Shown one piece after another: positions 16,400 to 23,132 of a stretch of DNA of 23,132 nucleotides. Source of the DNA: CAYSPT01 sp964432985 (GTDB lineage Bacteria > Muiribacteriota > CAYSPT01); the NCBI GenBank assembly GCA_964432985.1, contig CAYSPT010000077.1, positions 1-23,132 on the forward strand, given 5' to 3'. The notes below the pieces were generated by a model. It had not been told where the DNA came from. It was given only the letters and a program-made list of their open reading frames with translations, and searched no databases. The number at the start of each line of letters is the position of its first letter. Within the stretch, counting starts at the first letter, position 1. Position numbers and translations under genes: made by a program.

Positions 16400-16795
16400 T
16401 TACTTCGAGAGAATGTACTTGACCTGCCTTAAATGGTTCTGCAGCGTTTCCGACATGGCTATCCCTGCTGCGGCATGGCCGTTTTCGTAGTACAGTGATA
16501 GTGCCTTTTTCCGCAGGGATTCCCTAAGGACGGTCCCGGAAAACACAGCCAGGCACTGATCAACCAGCTCTGTTTCACCCAACTGGGCCGCCGGAAGAAG
16601 AATCATCATCGTCAAATCTCTCTTGAAGCTTGGATGCGGCAGCCGGTTGTTGGGAAACAGCTGGATATTCTCAAACGTTGCTTTTAGCACGCCGGTAGCC
16701 TTGGCGAAAGCGCCATCGTGCATGTAGGCGGTTGCCAGGTTTCCTTGGAAGCCGCTTTACGCGGCGGCCGCTGCGCGCGTCTCTACATGCGCCAT
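16400..16795 (-). pseudogene. Small helical (TPR-like) gene broken by an in-frame TAA
   Basis: From ATG 16795 the minus strand reads MAHVETRAAAAA, then TAA, then SGFQGNLATAYMHDGAFAKAT in the same frame and on to a stop at 16400. The sequence after the stop (GNLATAYMHDGAFAKATGVLK) looks like the middle of a TPR-type helix pair and begins well before the only internal ATG (16723), which has no good ribosome site. One base change (TAA to AAA, Lys) would restore about 131 residues. The remaining 107 residues are helical (AAQLGETELVDQCLAVF, LRESLRKKALSLYYENG). I recognise no family. It could instead be a sequencing error, or a shorter gene starting at 16723. Confidence 0.5.
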
Positions 16796-16825
16796 TTCGG
16801 TTAACAGTATTCTTATTATGCCGGC

Positions 16826-17482
16826 TTAATAGTAGCAGGTGAGATACACCAGTATCCCCACGAACGTCAGCGCCACCAGTGCAATCAAAAAATCCATGTA
16901 CGTAAAACGCCTGAACACCACCCGGGGGCCGCTCTTCCGGGCCGGCCGCCCCCAGGCAAAACGCTTCTCCCACCCCGGCACGAAAGGGATACCAATAAAC
17001 GTGGCCAGGTCCCGGGCGATGTCGTTGCACCGACCGAAATTCGTCAACCGGTCCGACATCAGTATCAGCCGTCCTGAATCACGTACCAGCACCGTCTGGT
17101 AATCCCAGGGCCATCGCCGGCCGGTACCCCGCTCCCGGTGCGGACGGCTGCTGGCAGACACCGTGACGCACTGGAAGCGGTCGAAGGAGGCCACAGGCTT
17201 GACCTTCCGTTCCGACAGTATCCGCCGGTGCAGATACATCATCCGGTCCCGGCGGTCCAGAACGTAGAAGATATCGGTGCGCCGTTTCAATTTCACAGCC
17301 AGGGCGATCAATCCGATAGCCAGCGGAAACAGCAGCAGATACAGCAACGGCGGGATGGAGAATCCGAAGAGCATCTTGACTATGTCATGCACCGCGAGGT
17401 TGATGAGCAATAGGGCAAACAAAACGGTGGCTATCAGCAAGGCGAAGATGGCGAATCCCTCCATGGGGAATATGCTTTCCAC
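16826..17482 (-). CDS. Small membrane protein of unknown function, third gene of the SPFH operon
   Basis: At least 218 residues. There are two N-terminal hydrophobic helices (about 9-32, FAIFALLIATVLFALLLINL, and 42-63, IPPLLYLLLFPLAIGLIALAV), a basic soluble middle with strand-like stretches (DIFYVLDRRDRMMYLHRR), and one C-terminal helix (about 196-215). I do not recognise the family. The start is unclear. GTG 17482 is the first conventional start, yet the open frame runs back to a stop at 17552-17554 and reads NTESCPGGGCLSFLSPDELK, which looks like protein. A perfect TAAGGAG (17567-17561) lies 9 bases before ATA 17551 and 15 before ATT 17545. A rare start codon would add about 21 residues. 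It follows the SPFH genes by 124 bases on the same strand. Confidence 0.7.
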   Translation of the reverse strand: MESIFPMEGFAIFALLIATVLFALLLINLAVHDIVKMLFGFSIPPLLYLLLFPLAIGLIALAVKLKRRTDIFYVLDRRDRMMYLHRRILSERKVKPVASFDRFQCVTVSASSRPHRERGTGRRWPWDYQTVLVRDSGRLILMSDRLTNFGRCNDIARDLATFIGIPFVPGWEKRFAWGRPARKSGPRVVFRRFTYMDFLIALVALTFVGILVYLTCYY

Positions 17483-17606
17483 CTTCAGTTCGTCCGGCGA
17501 GAGAAACGACAGGCAGCCCCCGCCGGGACATGATTCAGTATTAATACTTATCTATCCCAACTCCTTACCAAAGGGTGGGGTGTCAGGCCTTAATGTTACA
17601 GCCGGT

Positions 17607-19316
17607 TTACTTGGTCCCCTTCAATATATGTGGTGCGAAGTCGCCCATGCGGGGATTTTTCAGGTCGGTCCACATGGTTCCGTCTCCCGCGTGCAGAATG
17701 TTGACCTTCACCGTGTCGTTCAGGGTATTGGCGAACTCGAAAAGGGTGTAGGCCACCGGGTCCTTGAACACCGCTGTTTTAAGCCAGATCCCCTTCGCCT
17801 GCTCCCCTTCCACCATCCTGACGGCATCAGCTTCAGCTTTGCCCAGTTTTCGGATTTTCTCGGCGTACACCGCGGCGGTGCTTTTCTCTATCTCTGCCAC
17901 CTGGCGGAGAGATTCCGCCTTGATCTGGGCCACCTGTTTTTCCCGGTCGGCGTAGATCTCGGCCTTGATCTTCCTTGTTTTCTGGGCCACCTGCTGGCGC
18001 CGCTGCTCGATCAGGGTGAGTTCGGTGTTGAGCTCTGCTTTCTTCTTAGCGGTGTTCTGCTTCTCCTTGTTGGTCAGGTCTTTTTCTATGGCCACGCTGG
18101 CCTGCTGAAGGGGATCCAGTATCTGCATGGGGACCGCCACGTGCCTGATCAGGGCATTGTGCACCATAATGGTCTTCTCCTCCAGAATTTGCTGTAAGGC
18201 CGCGGTCAGGTCGTTCTGGAACTTCTCACGGCCCTCTCCCACGATGAAGTCCTTGGCCCGGTAGGCCGATCCCTTGAGGCGGGAGATGGAGAGGATCTGC
18301 GGCATGATGATCTTGTCCACCACCGCCGGCAGGTCTCCGAAGCTTCGCAGTATCCGGGAGATGTGTTCGGGCAGCAGTTCGAACTCCACCGTCATGTCAA
18401 GGCGGATGTCGAAACCGTCCCGGGAAGGAAACTCCACGAACTGGGCCAGACCCAGGGCGGCTTTCCCCTGGTAGGTGAGGTACTCTTCCCTGGTTTTTCT
18501 TAACCGGTCTTTGCCTTTGAACTGTGGTGAAGGAACAGACTGCTGCGGCATGCTGCGCATCTCCAGCATCTTGCTCTTTTTGGTGTAGTCCTCCCGCTTG
18601 CGCTGCTGCTTCATGAGCATGTTCTCTTCCAACTGGTCCATGGCGGTGGTCTGGGTCTCTATTCTGCCCTTGGTGATGACCGCACCGCCGGTGCGGCCCA
18701 GCAGCGACACCTGGTTGAGCCCTATTTCCAGGATATCGATTCTGAACTCCTTGGGATTGGCGTAATAGAGCCCCGGCTGGAGAATGTCCTTCCTGACCCC
18801 TTTTTGATTGGGGCCGGCAAAGGTGCCTTCGGGGGCCCGCTCACCCGAGAGAGACGTGACCACCCCGGCGTACCCGATGGGAATACTCACCGCGCTGATT
18901 TCCTCGATCAGGTACCCGTAAGGATTTATCCGGTACTTTCCGGGACCCAGCACCCGCCGCCAGATCCCTTTCTCCCCCTCATCGGCCAGAAACTCCCCTT
19001 CCGGCAGGTTCTCTCCCACCTTGGACGTGACTTTCCCTATTTTTCCCGGAGGAATGACAAACATGGGTTTTATTTCCCAGTCGCAGAGGATGGGGTTGAG
19101 AAAGTGCCTGCCTTCTCCCAGCACCGCTTCCTGTATGCCTTTCTGATGAGATTTGGCCAGGATTTGCCCCTCGGGAAGAGACTCCCCTGTCTTGGTGGTG
19201 ATAATGGCCATCTGGTTGGGGTACACGTAGAAGCGACAGAATCCCCACTCCCACACCAGCCACAGGACAATAATGATTACGACGACGGTGAGTGTGATGC
19301 GGATATAGCCTCTCAT
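17607..19316 (-). CDS. SPFH/band-7 membrane protein with triplicated N-terminal module (second paralogue)
   Basis: A 569-residue protein. A membrane helix spans about 7-24. Then come three repeats of about 55 residues (33-88, 90-146, 147-200). Each has the pattern GxxLPEGxxLA, KGIxxxVLGxGxxxxNP and a hydrophobic strand. A linker rich in Gln/Lys (about 230-290) precedes the SPFH core (FDIRLDMTVEFELLPEHISRI split, about 304-400). A long charged coiled coil follows (about 405-500, KKKAELNTELTLIEQRRQQV onward), then a C-terminal domain. SPFH proteins form large membrane-bound cages. Which client this one has is unknown. ATG 19316 overlaps the stop of the preceding SPFH gene by 4 bases, so expression is coupled. 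Confidence 0.85.
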   Translation of the reverse strand: MRGYIRITLTVVVIIIVLWLVWEWGFCRFYVYPNQMAIITTKTGESLPEGQILAKSHQKGIQEAVLGEGRHFLNPILCDWEIKPMFVIPPGKIGKVTSKVGENLPEGEFLADEGEKGIWRRVLGPGKYRINPYGYLIEEISAVSIPIGYAGVVTSLSGERAPEGTFAGPNQKGVRKDILQPGLYYANPKEFRIDILEIGLNQVSLLGRTGGAVITKGRIETQTTAMDQLEENMLMKQQRKREDYTKKSKMLEMRSMPQQSVPSPQFKGKDRLRKTREEYLTYQGKAALGLAQFVEFPSRDGFDIRLDMTVEFELLPEHISRILRSFGDLPAVVDKIIMPQILSISRLKGSAYRAKDFIVGEGREKFQNDLTAALQQILEEKTIMVHNALIRHVAVPMQILDPLQQASVAIEKDLTNKEKQNTAKKKAELNTELTLIEQRRQQVAQKTRKIKAEIYADREKQVAQIKAESLRQVAEIEKSTAAVYAEKIRKLGKAEADAVRMVEGEQAKGIWLKTAVFKDPVAYTLFEFANTLNDTVKVNILHAGDGTMWTDLKNPRMGDFAPHILKGTK

Positions 19317-20887
19317 TGTCCCACCCCCTTCCCGTCAGTTGGTGGCTTGAAGGGGGCGAACAGGCCTCCCAGCCCATCCTCGCCGTCATTGCTCAATATC
19401 GACTCTATCTGCGGTCCCAGTTTCCGGTAAAACTCGTACCGGGCAAGGTTCATGCCGGTGGTGAACGCCTTTACCCGCTCCTCGAGCACCGCGGCATCGG
19501 CTTCGTTACGCATACGTATTACATCTCGTTCGGCTTCGGCTTTGAGAAGGATGGCTTCCGCCTGGAAAGTGGCGGCTTCGTTTTCGGTGCGGGCCACTTC
19601 CAGGTTCTTTTGCGCAGTCACTACCCGTACCCGCAGGTTCTGGTTGGCGTTGATCACCGCTACCTTGTGCCCCGTTTCCGCTTCCACCTTTTCTTTGTTC
19701 TGGATGGCCAGCATCTCCTGCCTGGTCAGCTCCGCCTTGGACCGTGCCTGGGTGATTTGCATCTCGTATTTCTTGGCGTCCTGAACCGCTACTTCGCGTT
19801 CCCTGATGATACTGGCTATTTCGTCGGGGACCTTGATGTTGCGCACCAGCACCGATTTTATGTCGACCCCCCACTTTTCGCACATCGTCAGCAGGTAGGT
19901 CTCCAGGTCGTCCTGGAACTTCTGCCGCGTCTCACCGATGATGAAATTTATGGCCGGGTGCTTGCTGCCCTCTATTCGGCTGAAACCCCGGGCCCGGGGG
20001 AGAATGACCTTCTTGATGATGTCTTCCATGTCCCCTGCCCGGTGTGTCAGGAGCGCCACCATGTTACGCATGAGCGAAAACTCGATAGTCCCCTCGACGA
20101 TGACGGTAAATCCGTCCTGGGTAAGAAACTCTATAGCGTCGGTGCCGCTCATCTCGAAGCGCTGGCTCTGGAGGTTGACCTCCACCACATCCACCATGAA
20201 CGGGTTGAGATAGTAGGTCCCCGGGTCGAGTACGTCCGACTGGATACCTTTCAAACCTTTTTCAACCAGAAACGTGTTGCGTTTGCTGTCCGCCAGCTCG
20301 CTGTTGAACACATCGTCCCCCACCAGAGAGATGACCACGCCCACATACCCGGGGCGGATGTCTATGGCGTCGAAGAGATGGATCATATAGGCATAAGGAT
20401 TTATGCGGTGTTTCCCTGGTTTCAATACCTCGGCAACGATTCCCTTGTTGTTCTGTCCTTCAGCGATGATCTTCCCCGGGGGCAGATCGTCGCCGAACAA
20501 GCGGGTTTTCACGCCGAGCTTGCCGGCGGGAATGTCAGTTATCTTGTGGATCCGCCAGTCCCATGAGTACGGGTTGCGGAAATAACGCCCCTCGGCCAGA
20601 ACCTGAAGCTGAATACCTTTTTGCTCGGGATTCCGTGCCAGTATCTCCCCGGACGGCAGGTCCTCGCCGGTTTTGTGAATCACTATGGCCAACTCGCCGG
20701 ATTCCGGCTCGATCCGGCACCCGAACCAGATGAATGCCGGTACGAAAATGATGAGGAATACAATGACGAGGAGAGAAAAAGAGACCGTGATATGGGGAAT
20801 ACGGGGCGGCTGTCGCAGGTTTCTCGGCAGCCCCCTGGGAATGGCAAAGGGATCTTTGTCGGTCACGGGATCTTTTTGATTGGTCAT
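19313..20887 (-). CDS. SPFH/band-7 membrane protein with triplicated N-terminal module (first paralogue)
   Basis: A 524-residue protein, the first gene of the minus-strand operon. A Pro/Arg-containing cytoplasmic leader (1-32) precedes one membrane helix (about 34-56). Three modules follow (about 63-120, 121-177, 178-238) with GEDLPSGEIL/GDDLPPGKII, KGIxxxVLxPGxxxxNP and closing hydrophobic strands. The SPFH core has FTVIVEGTIEFSLM and IGETRQKFQDDLETYL. A coiled coil (about 370-480) is rich in Ala, Glu and Lys. The layout is the same as the next gene, so the pair is likely a tandem duplication and may build a mixed oligomer. ATG 20887 has GGAGGA (20902-20897... read on minus) about 10 bases upstream. 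It has a strong promoter of its own. Confidence 0.87.
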   Translation of the reverse strand: MTNQKDPVTDKDPFAIPRGLPRNLRQPPRIPHITVSFSLLVIVFLIIFVPAFIWFGCRIEPESGELAIVIHKTGEDLPSGEILARNPEQKGIQLQVLAEGRYFRNPYSWDWRIHKITDIPAGKLGVKTRLFGDDLPPGKIIAEGQNNKGIVAEVLKPGKHRINPYAYMIHLFDAIDIRPGYVGVVISLVGDDVFNSELADSKRNTFLVEKGLKGIQSDVLDPGTYYLNPFMVDVVEVNLQSQRFEMSGTDAIEFLTQDGFTVIVEGTIEFSLMRNMVALLTHRAGDMEDIIKKVILPRARGFSRIEGSKHPAINFIIGETRQKFQDDLETYLLTMCEKWGVDIKSVLVRNIKVPDEIASIIREREVAVQDAKKYEMQITQARSKAELTRQEMLAIQNKEKVEAETGHKVAVINANQNLRVRVVTAQKNLEVARTENEAATFQAEAILLKAEAERDVIRMRNEADAAVLEERVKAFTTGMNLARYEFYRKLGPQIESILSNDGEDGLGGLFAPFKPPTDGKGVGQ

Positions 20888-20939
20888 TGCGATACATCCT
20901 CCATTCTTAAAATTAATCAGTTCGGATTCGTTGTTCGCT

Positions 20940-20954
20940 CGGACACGATGTCCG
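20940..20954. promoter_or_regulatory. Inverted repeat in the SPFH operon leader
   Basis: CGGACA-CGA-TGTCCG is a perfect 6-base inverted repeat with a 3-base centre. It lies just after the predicted transcript start of the SPFH operon, where a repressor site or an mRNA hairpin would act. No known regulator motif is recognised. Confidence 0.4.
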
Positions 20955-20966
20955 CATTTTCAAAAA

Positions 20967-20996
20967 ATTGTATCACTTCGTACAAAGAGGTGTCAA
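20967..20996 (-). promoter_or_regulatory. Promoter of the SPFH operon
   Basis: On the minus strand TTGACA (20996-20991), 18 bases and TACAAT (20972-20967) form a near-consensus promoter. The predicted start near 20960 gives a leader of about 73 bases before ATG 20887. Confidence 0.8.
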
Positions 20997-21116
20997 AATA
21001 CATAAACCTGGAAAATTCGGCAACTGCATTTTTCGGGTTAATAAACGCACACGTAATGCCGAAAATAACTGGTAGGTACTTGTAGTGCGGCAAAACTAAC
21101 ACCTAAGGAGCGAATT

Positions 21117-21245
21117 GTGATCATGTACGACAAGGTGAAAGAGCATTTCGAGCGCGGAATGGATCTGTTCTTCAAGGGGCAGTATAAAGAAGCCCTGGGA
21201 GAATTCACAACCGCTAAGAGCATTTTTTCCTGCAAGACTATTTAA
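21117..21245 (+). CDS. Mini-ORF encoding a single TPR-like helix pair
   Basis: A 42-codon ORF from GTG 21117 (or 40 codons from ATG 21123). A perfect AAGGAG at 21105-21110 lies 6 bases before the GTG. The product, MYDKVKEHFERGMDLFFKGQ then YKEALGEFTTAKSIF, reads as one tetratricopeptide unit (ERGMDLFFKGQYKEAL pattern) and stops right after its second helix. It may be a real small protein or the head of a larger TPR gene that has been lost. I see no continuing TPR reading downstream in any frame before the convergent DUF2148 gene. No clear plus-strand promoter is seen. Confidence 0.5.
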   Translation: MIMYDKVKEHFERGMDLFFKGQYKEALGEFTTAKSIFSCKTI

Positions 21246-21300
21246 TCCGGTTTTCGTCTCACCGGAGAAGTCCCACCCCCGGACCGGGTGTGCCGAATAG

Positions 21301-21894
21301 TTACTTATTGTCTCCGTCAAGCTGAGCGGCGGGTACGGCAATCCCCGGGTGTTTCCTGTCGAAAAACGGGCTTTTCCCCGAAATGCTGACGGGAATTCCT
21401 ATCACCACATCGGCCTCGATTAGTCCCGCCCTTTTCGCCGCCACCCCAACGGTGTACATCAGACGATTATCGAGGCAAAGATCCGAAGCGGTCCGAGCAC
21501 AGCTTCCCAGGGCTATACCCAGATCGAGCATTTTGAATACACAGCCCGGACCGGAAAAATCCTTGTTTACCCGCCGCTGATTGAGCTCATCGCACAGAAG
21601 ACCGCAGGCTCCGCAATTGAGTCCCAGGGGTTTCGAGCCGTCGACACCGATAAGAATACAACCGTCGGCTTGCTCCAGGCAGACTGCGTCCCGCTCGAAA
21701 ATAGAAAATATCTCCCCCCGTTCAGCCAGGTGCCGCATAGTGGAGACGATTTTAGTGAAATCACCTTCCGTCACCAGGGCAGTGGTGATATCGTCAAGCC
21801 CTGCCGATTTGGGAGCTGTTCGGGCAGCCACCAGCATCTGGTGCAACAGAACTTCCAGAAAAGGACCTTTCTTGCTTTCGGGGTTTATCTTCAT
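21301..21894 (-). CDS. DUF2148 ferredoxin-domain protein
   Basis: A 197-residue cysteine-rich protein matching the DUF2148 (COG4739) family of anaerobe-associated iron-sulfur proteins of unknown reaction. Seen are MLVAARTAPKSAGLDDITTAL (split in the family as AARTAPKA.G.D), FERDA, the cluster-binding C94xxC97xxxC101 in LNCGACGLLC, Cys118 (GPGC), DLGIALGSCARTASDL with Cys132 and Cys140, DNRLMYTVG, and IGIPVSISGKSPFFDR near the end. Length fits the family. ATG 21894 has AAGGAGAT upstream (spacing about 10). It stands alone on the minus strand between the mini-ORF and cheW. No good promoter was found in its 246-base upstream region. Confidence 0.85.
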   Translation of the reverse strand: MKINPESKKGPFLEVLLHQMLVAARTAPKSAGLDDITTALVTEGDFTKIVSTMRHLAERGEIFSIFERDAVCLEQADGCILIGVDGSKPLGLNCGACGLLCDELNQRRVNKDFSGPGCVFKMLDLGIALGSCARTASDLCLDNRLMYTVGVAAKRAGLIEADVVIGIPVSISGKSPFFDRKHPGIAVPAAQLDGDNK

Positions 21895-21978
21895 CGTGAA
21901 TCATCTCCTTCGCGTGTATGGATACTCTTGCATTCAAGATAATACCTTACTTTCCGTATTCATAGAGTAACATACCCA

Positions 21979-21997
21979 AGAAAGCTGACAACTTTCT
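21979..21997. repeat. Inverted repeat between the DUF2148 gene and cheW
   Basis: AGAAAG (21979-21984) and CTTTCT (21992-21997) pair around CTGACAA. It lies 85 bases before the DUF2148 start on its strand. It could be an operator for either divergent gene. Nothing else is seen in 21911-22072. Confidence 0.3.
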
Positions 21998-22072
21998 ACT
22001 GGCTTGTAGAACATGATTCAGTAACTTTGCCTATCAGTCCCTCCCTCTGATTAGAAGCGTGGAAAGACGTGG

Positions 22073-22102
22073 TTGACAAGGTGAGAGTACTGGTCGTATC
22101 AT
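22073..22102 (+). promoter_or_regulatory. Promoter of the cheW-cheA operon
   Basis: TTGACA (22073-22078), an 18-base spacer and TATCAT (22097-22102) precede GTG 22141 by 38 bases. This fits the 18-base spacing seen elsewhere in the window. Confidence 0.65.
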
Positions 22103-22140
22103 CGTTGTGCTTGCAGAAAACGAATGGAGCTTAGTTAAGC

Positions 22141-22602
22141 GTGGAAACGGATTATCTCGGTATTGGTGTCGAAGAAGGAACCAAGGTCATCATATTCCAT
22201 CTGGCAGACGAGGTCTATGGAATAGAAGCTCTGTATGTCCAGGAGATTAGTCGTGTCAGCGAGATTACCAGGGTCCCCAGAGCCCCCACTTTGATTGAGG
22301 GTGTAATCAATTTGAGGGGAAGCATTATTCCCGTCCTGGACCTCCGGCGGCGGTTCGACCTGCCCCGATCCGGTTATACCAGGGACACCAGGATGATCAT
22401 TGTAGAAGGGCTTGGAGAGGTGGTCGGTCTGATAGTTGACCGGGTGGCCGAGGTTCTCTCAATATCTCCGGATTTAATCGACCGCTCTCCTACATTTCTC
22501 ACCGGTCCGGTGGATTCGGAAAGCCTGATAGGCGTTGCCAAGCTTAAAGGAAAACTGGTGGTATTGCTCAATATCGATAAAGTACTGGAAATACCGCGGT
22601 GA
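22141..22602 (+). CDS. cheW: Chemotaxis coupling protein CheW
   Basis: A 153-residue CheW, which links chemoreceptors to the kinase CheA. The whole length is one CheW domain: VIIFHLADEVYGIEALYVQEI, then VPRAPTLIEGVINLRGSIIP (the receptor- and kinase-contact core), VLDLRRRFDLP, MIIVEGLGEVVGLIVDRV and LIGVAKLKGKLVVLLNIDKV, each shown in segments. Start GTG 22141 has GGAG (22126-22129) 11 bases upstream. The kinase gene follows after 68 bases. All expected strands are present, and nothing is missing. Confidence 0.95.
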   Translation: METDYLGIGVEEGTKVIIFHLADEVYGIEALYVQEISRVSEITRVPRAPTLIEGVINLRGSIIPVLDLRRRFDLPRSGYTRDTRMIIVEGLGEVVGLIVDRVAEVLSISPDLIDRSPTFLTGPVDSESLIGVAKLKGKLVVLLNIDKVLEIPR

Positions 22603-22649
22603 TTATCACCGTACGCGGTAGTACTTACCGTAAGCGATAGGAATCACCG
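22593..22649. repeat. Nested inverted and direct repeats between cheW and cheA
   Basis: CGGTGAT-T-ATCACCG (22597-22611) is a perfect palindrome over the cheW stop codon. TACCGCG (22593-22599) and CGCGGTA (22614-22620) form a wider inverted pair. ACCGTACGCGGTAG (22608-22621) recurs as ACCGTAAGCGATAG (22627-22640), and ATCACCG recurs at 22643-22649. The only other content of the gap is the weak cheA ribosome site. Confidence 0.6.
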
Positions 22650-22670
22650 ATTGTAGAAAGTAATGGTGAA

Positions 22671-23132
22671 ATGGCAGAAATAGACAGGGAATTGTTTCTG
22701 GCCTATATCGAGGATTTCGAGGAGCAGGTCCAGATTCTTGAAAACGACCTGGTGGCCATGGAGCTCGAAGGGCCTACTCCCGATATCATTTCCGAGATTT
22801 TCCGGGCCGCCCACACTATTAAGGGCAGTTCAGCCATGGTCGGCTTTGGGCTAATCGAGAAATTGAGTCATGCCATGGAGAACCTGCTGGCCGGTCTCCG
22901 GGATGGAGATTTCGCCATTTCAGATAGCATTGTGGCCGGCCTTTTTGCATCGGTGGATTCTCTCAATCGCCTGCGTGAACAGCTTCCCAACCTGGAGCAG
23001 AGCGATGAAACGGTGGATGAGCTTATCTCCAGGCTGAACACCTTGAGAGACGAGGCGTTAGGTAAAACGGAGGAAGCGTCTGTTGGGGCCCAGGAAGTGT
23101 CTGTTGGGGCCCAGGAAGTGTCCGTTGGGGCC
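22671..23132 (+). CDS. cheA: Chemotaxis histidine kinase CheA, N-terminal part (runs off the window)
   Basis: The first 154 residues of CheA. The P1 histidine phosphotransfer domain (about 1-128) carries the phosphorylated His48 in FRAAHTIKGSSAMVG, with the usual helices LFLAYIEDFEEQVQILENDL and LIEKLSHAMENLLAGLRDG. The window ends in the linker towards P2, which here consists of 7-residue repeats. ATG 22671 is the start. Nearby ATG 22663 is out of frame. The ribosome site is weak (GAAAG, about 10 bases away), so coupling to cheW may matter. The kinase, dimer and CheW-like domains lie beyond the window. Confidence 0.93.
   Translation, partial: MAEIDRELFLAYIEDFEEQVQILENDLVAMELEGPTPDIISEIFRAAHTIKGSSAMVGFGLIEKLSHAMENLLAGLRDGDFAISDSIVAGLFASVDSLNRLREQLPNLEQSDETVDELISRLNTLRDEALGKTEEASVGAQEVSVGAQEVSVGA
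23071..23132 (+). repeat. In-frame 21-bp tandem repeat in the cheA linker
   Basis: Three units, 23071-23091, 23092-23112 and 23113-23132 (cut by the window end), differ by one or two bases. They encode EASVGAQ-EVSVGAQ-EVSVGA. The total number is unknown because the array runs past the window. Confidence 0.92.

Noticed and set aside
17277..18197. 306-codon plus-strand frame across the end of the second SPFH gene
   Set aside because: It spans two supported minus-strand genes and the gap between them, and composition is of an antisense shadow.
19316..20566. 416-codon open frame on the plus strand opposite the first SPFH gene
   Set aside because: It lies wholly antisense to a gene with clear SPFH features and shows no family motif.
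21247..21290. Terminator at CACCC-CCGGACC-GGGTG after the mini-ORF
   Set aside because: The stem is only 5 bases and no T-run follows on either strand.

Overview
The window is a 23.1 kb stretch of a bacterial chromosome, probably from a metagenome-derived scaffold, because a run of exactly 100 N sits inside a repeat array. Gene content points to a Gram-negative-type, motile bacterium: S21, DnaG and RpoD of bacterial type, a CheW/CheA pair, a membrane pyrophosphatase, flotillin/NfeD proteins, a DUF2148 ferredoxin-like protein and GAF-cyclase signalling proteins. This mix suggests an uncultured FCB-like (for example Zixibacteria-like) or deltaproteobacteria-like lineage. That placement is a weak guess. 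Starts are often TTG or GTG, and the recognisable promoters are TTGACN-17/18-TANNAT.

Layout. (1) 1-5259, plus strand: a promoter, a family 2 glycosyltransferase, then two tandem paralogous class III nucleotide cyclases. Each cyclase has an N-terminal degenerate receiver, two GAF domains and a C-terminal catalytic domain. (2) 5285-6592, minus strand: a membrane-anchored, proline-tethered HEAT-repeat protein, convergent with the cyclases. (3) 6593-7034: a divergent control region with a 55-57 bp tandem repeat, the assembly gap, one strong promoter facing each way and a 5' stem-loop. (4) 7035-16360, plus strand: rpsU, two nfeD genes, floA, an unknown gene, hppA, dnaG and rpoD. This looks like the macromolecular-synthesis operon (rpsU-dnaG-rpoD) with a membrane-microdomain and ion-pump block inside it. 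(5) 16400-20887, minus strand: two tandem SPFH membrane proteins with triplicated N-terminal modules, a small membrane protein with an odd start, and a small gene broken by a nonsense codon. (6) 20888-22140: the SPFH promoter, a 42-codon TPR-like mini-ORF and the DUF2148 gene. (7) 22141-end: cheW and the start of cheA.

Main discovery candidate: the two cyclases are degenerate in complementary ways. The first (821-3037) has lost the first metal-binding Asp (Gly548) but keeps the Lys588/Thr664 pair and the Asn671/Arg675 transition-state pair. The second (3088-5259) keeps both metal Asps (Asp548, Asp592) but has Arg671 and Lys675 in place of Asn and Arg. The two align without a gap over this whole stretch. 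The simplest reading is an obligate heterodimer with one working active site, a two-gene bacterial analogue of the mammalian C1/C2 adenylyl cyclase, carrying four GAF domains and two pseudo-receivers as inputs.

Other notable items: a lysine-rich, histone-H1-like segment in the N-terminus of sigma-70, in-frame tandem micro-repeats in the glycosyltransferase and in CheA, and six copies of an SPFH-type module in two neighbouring genes.
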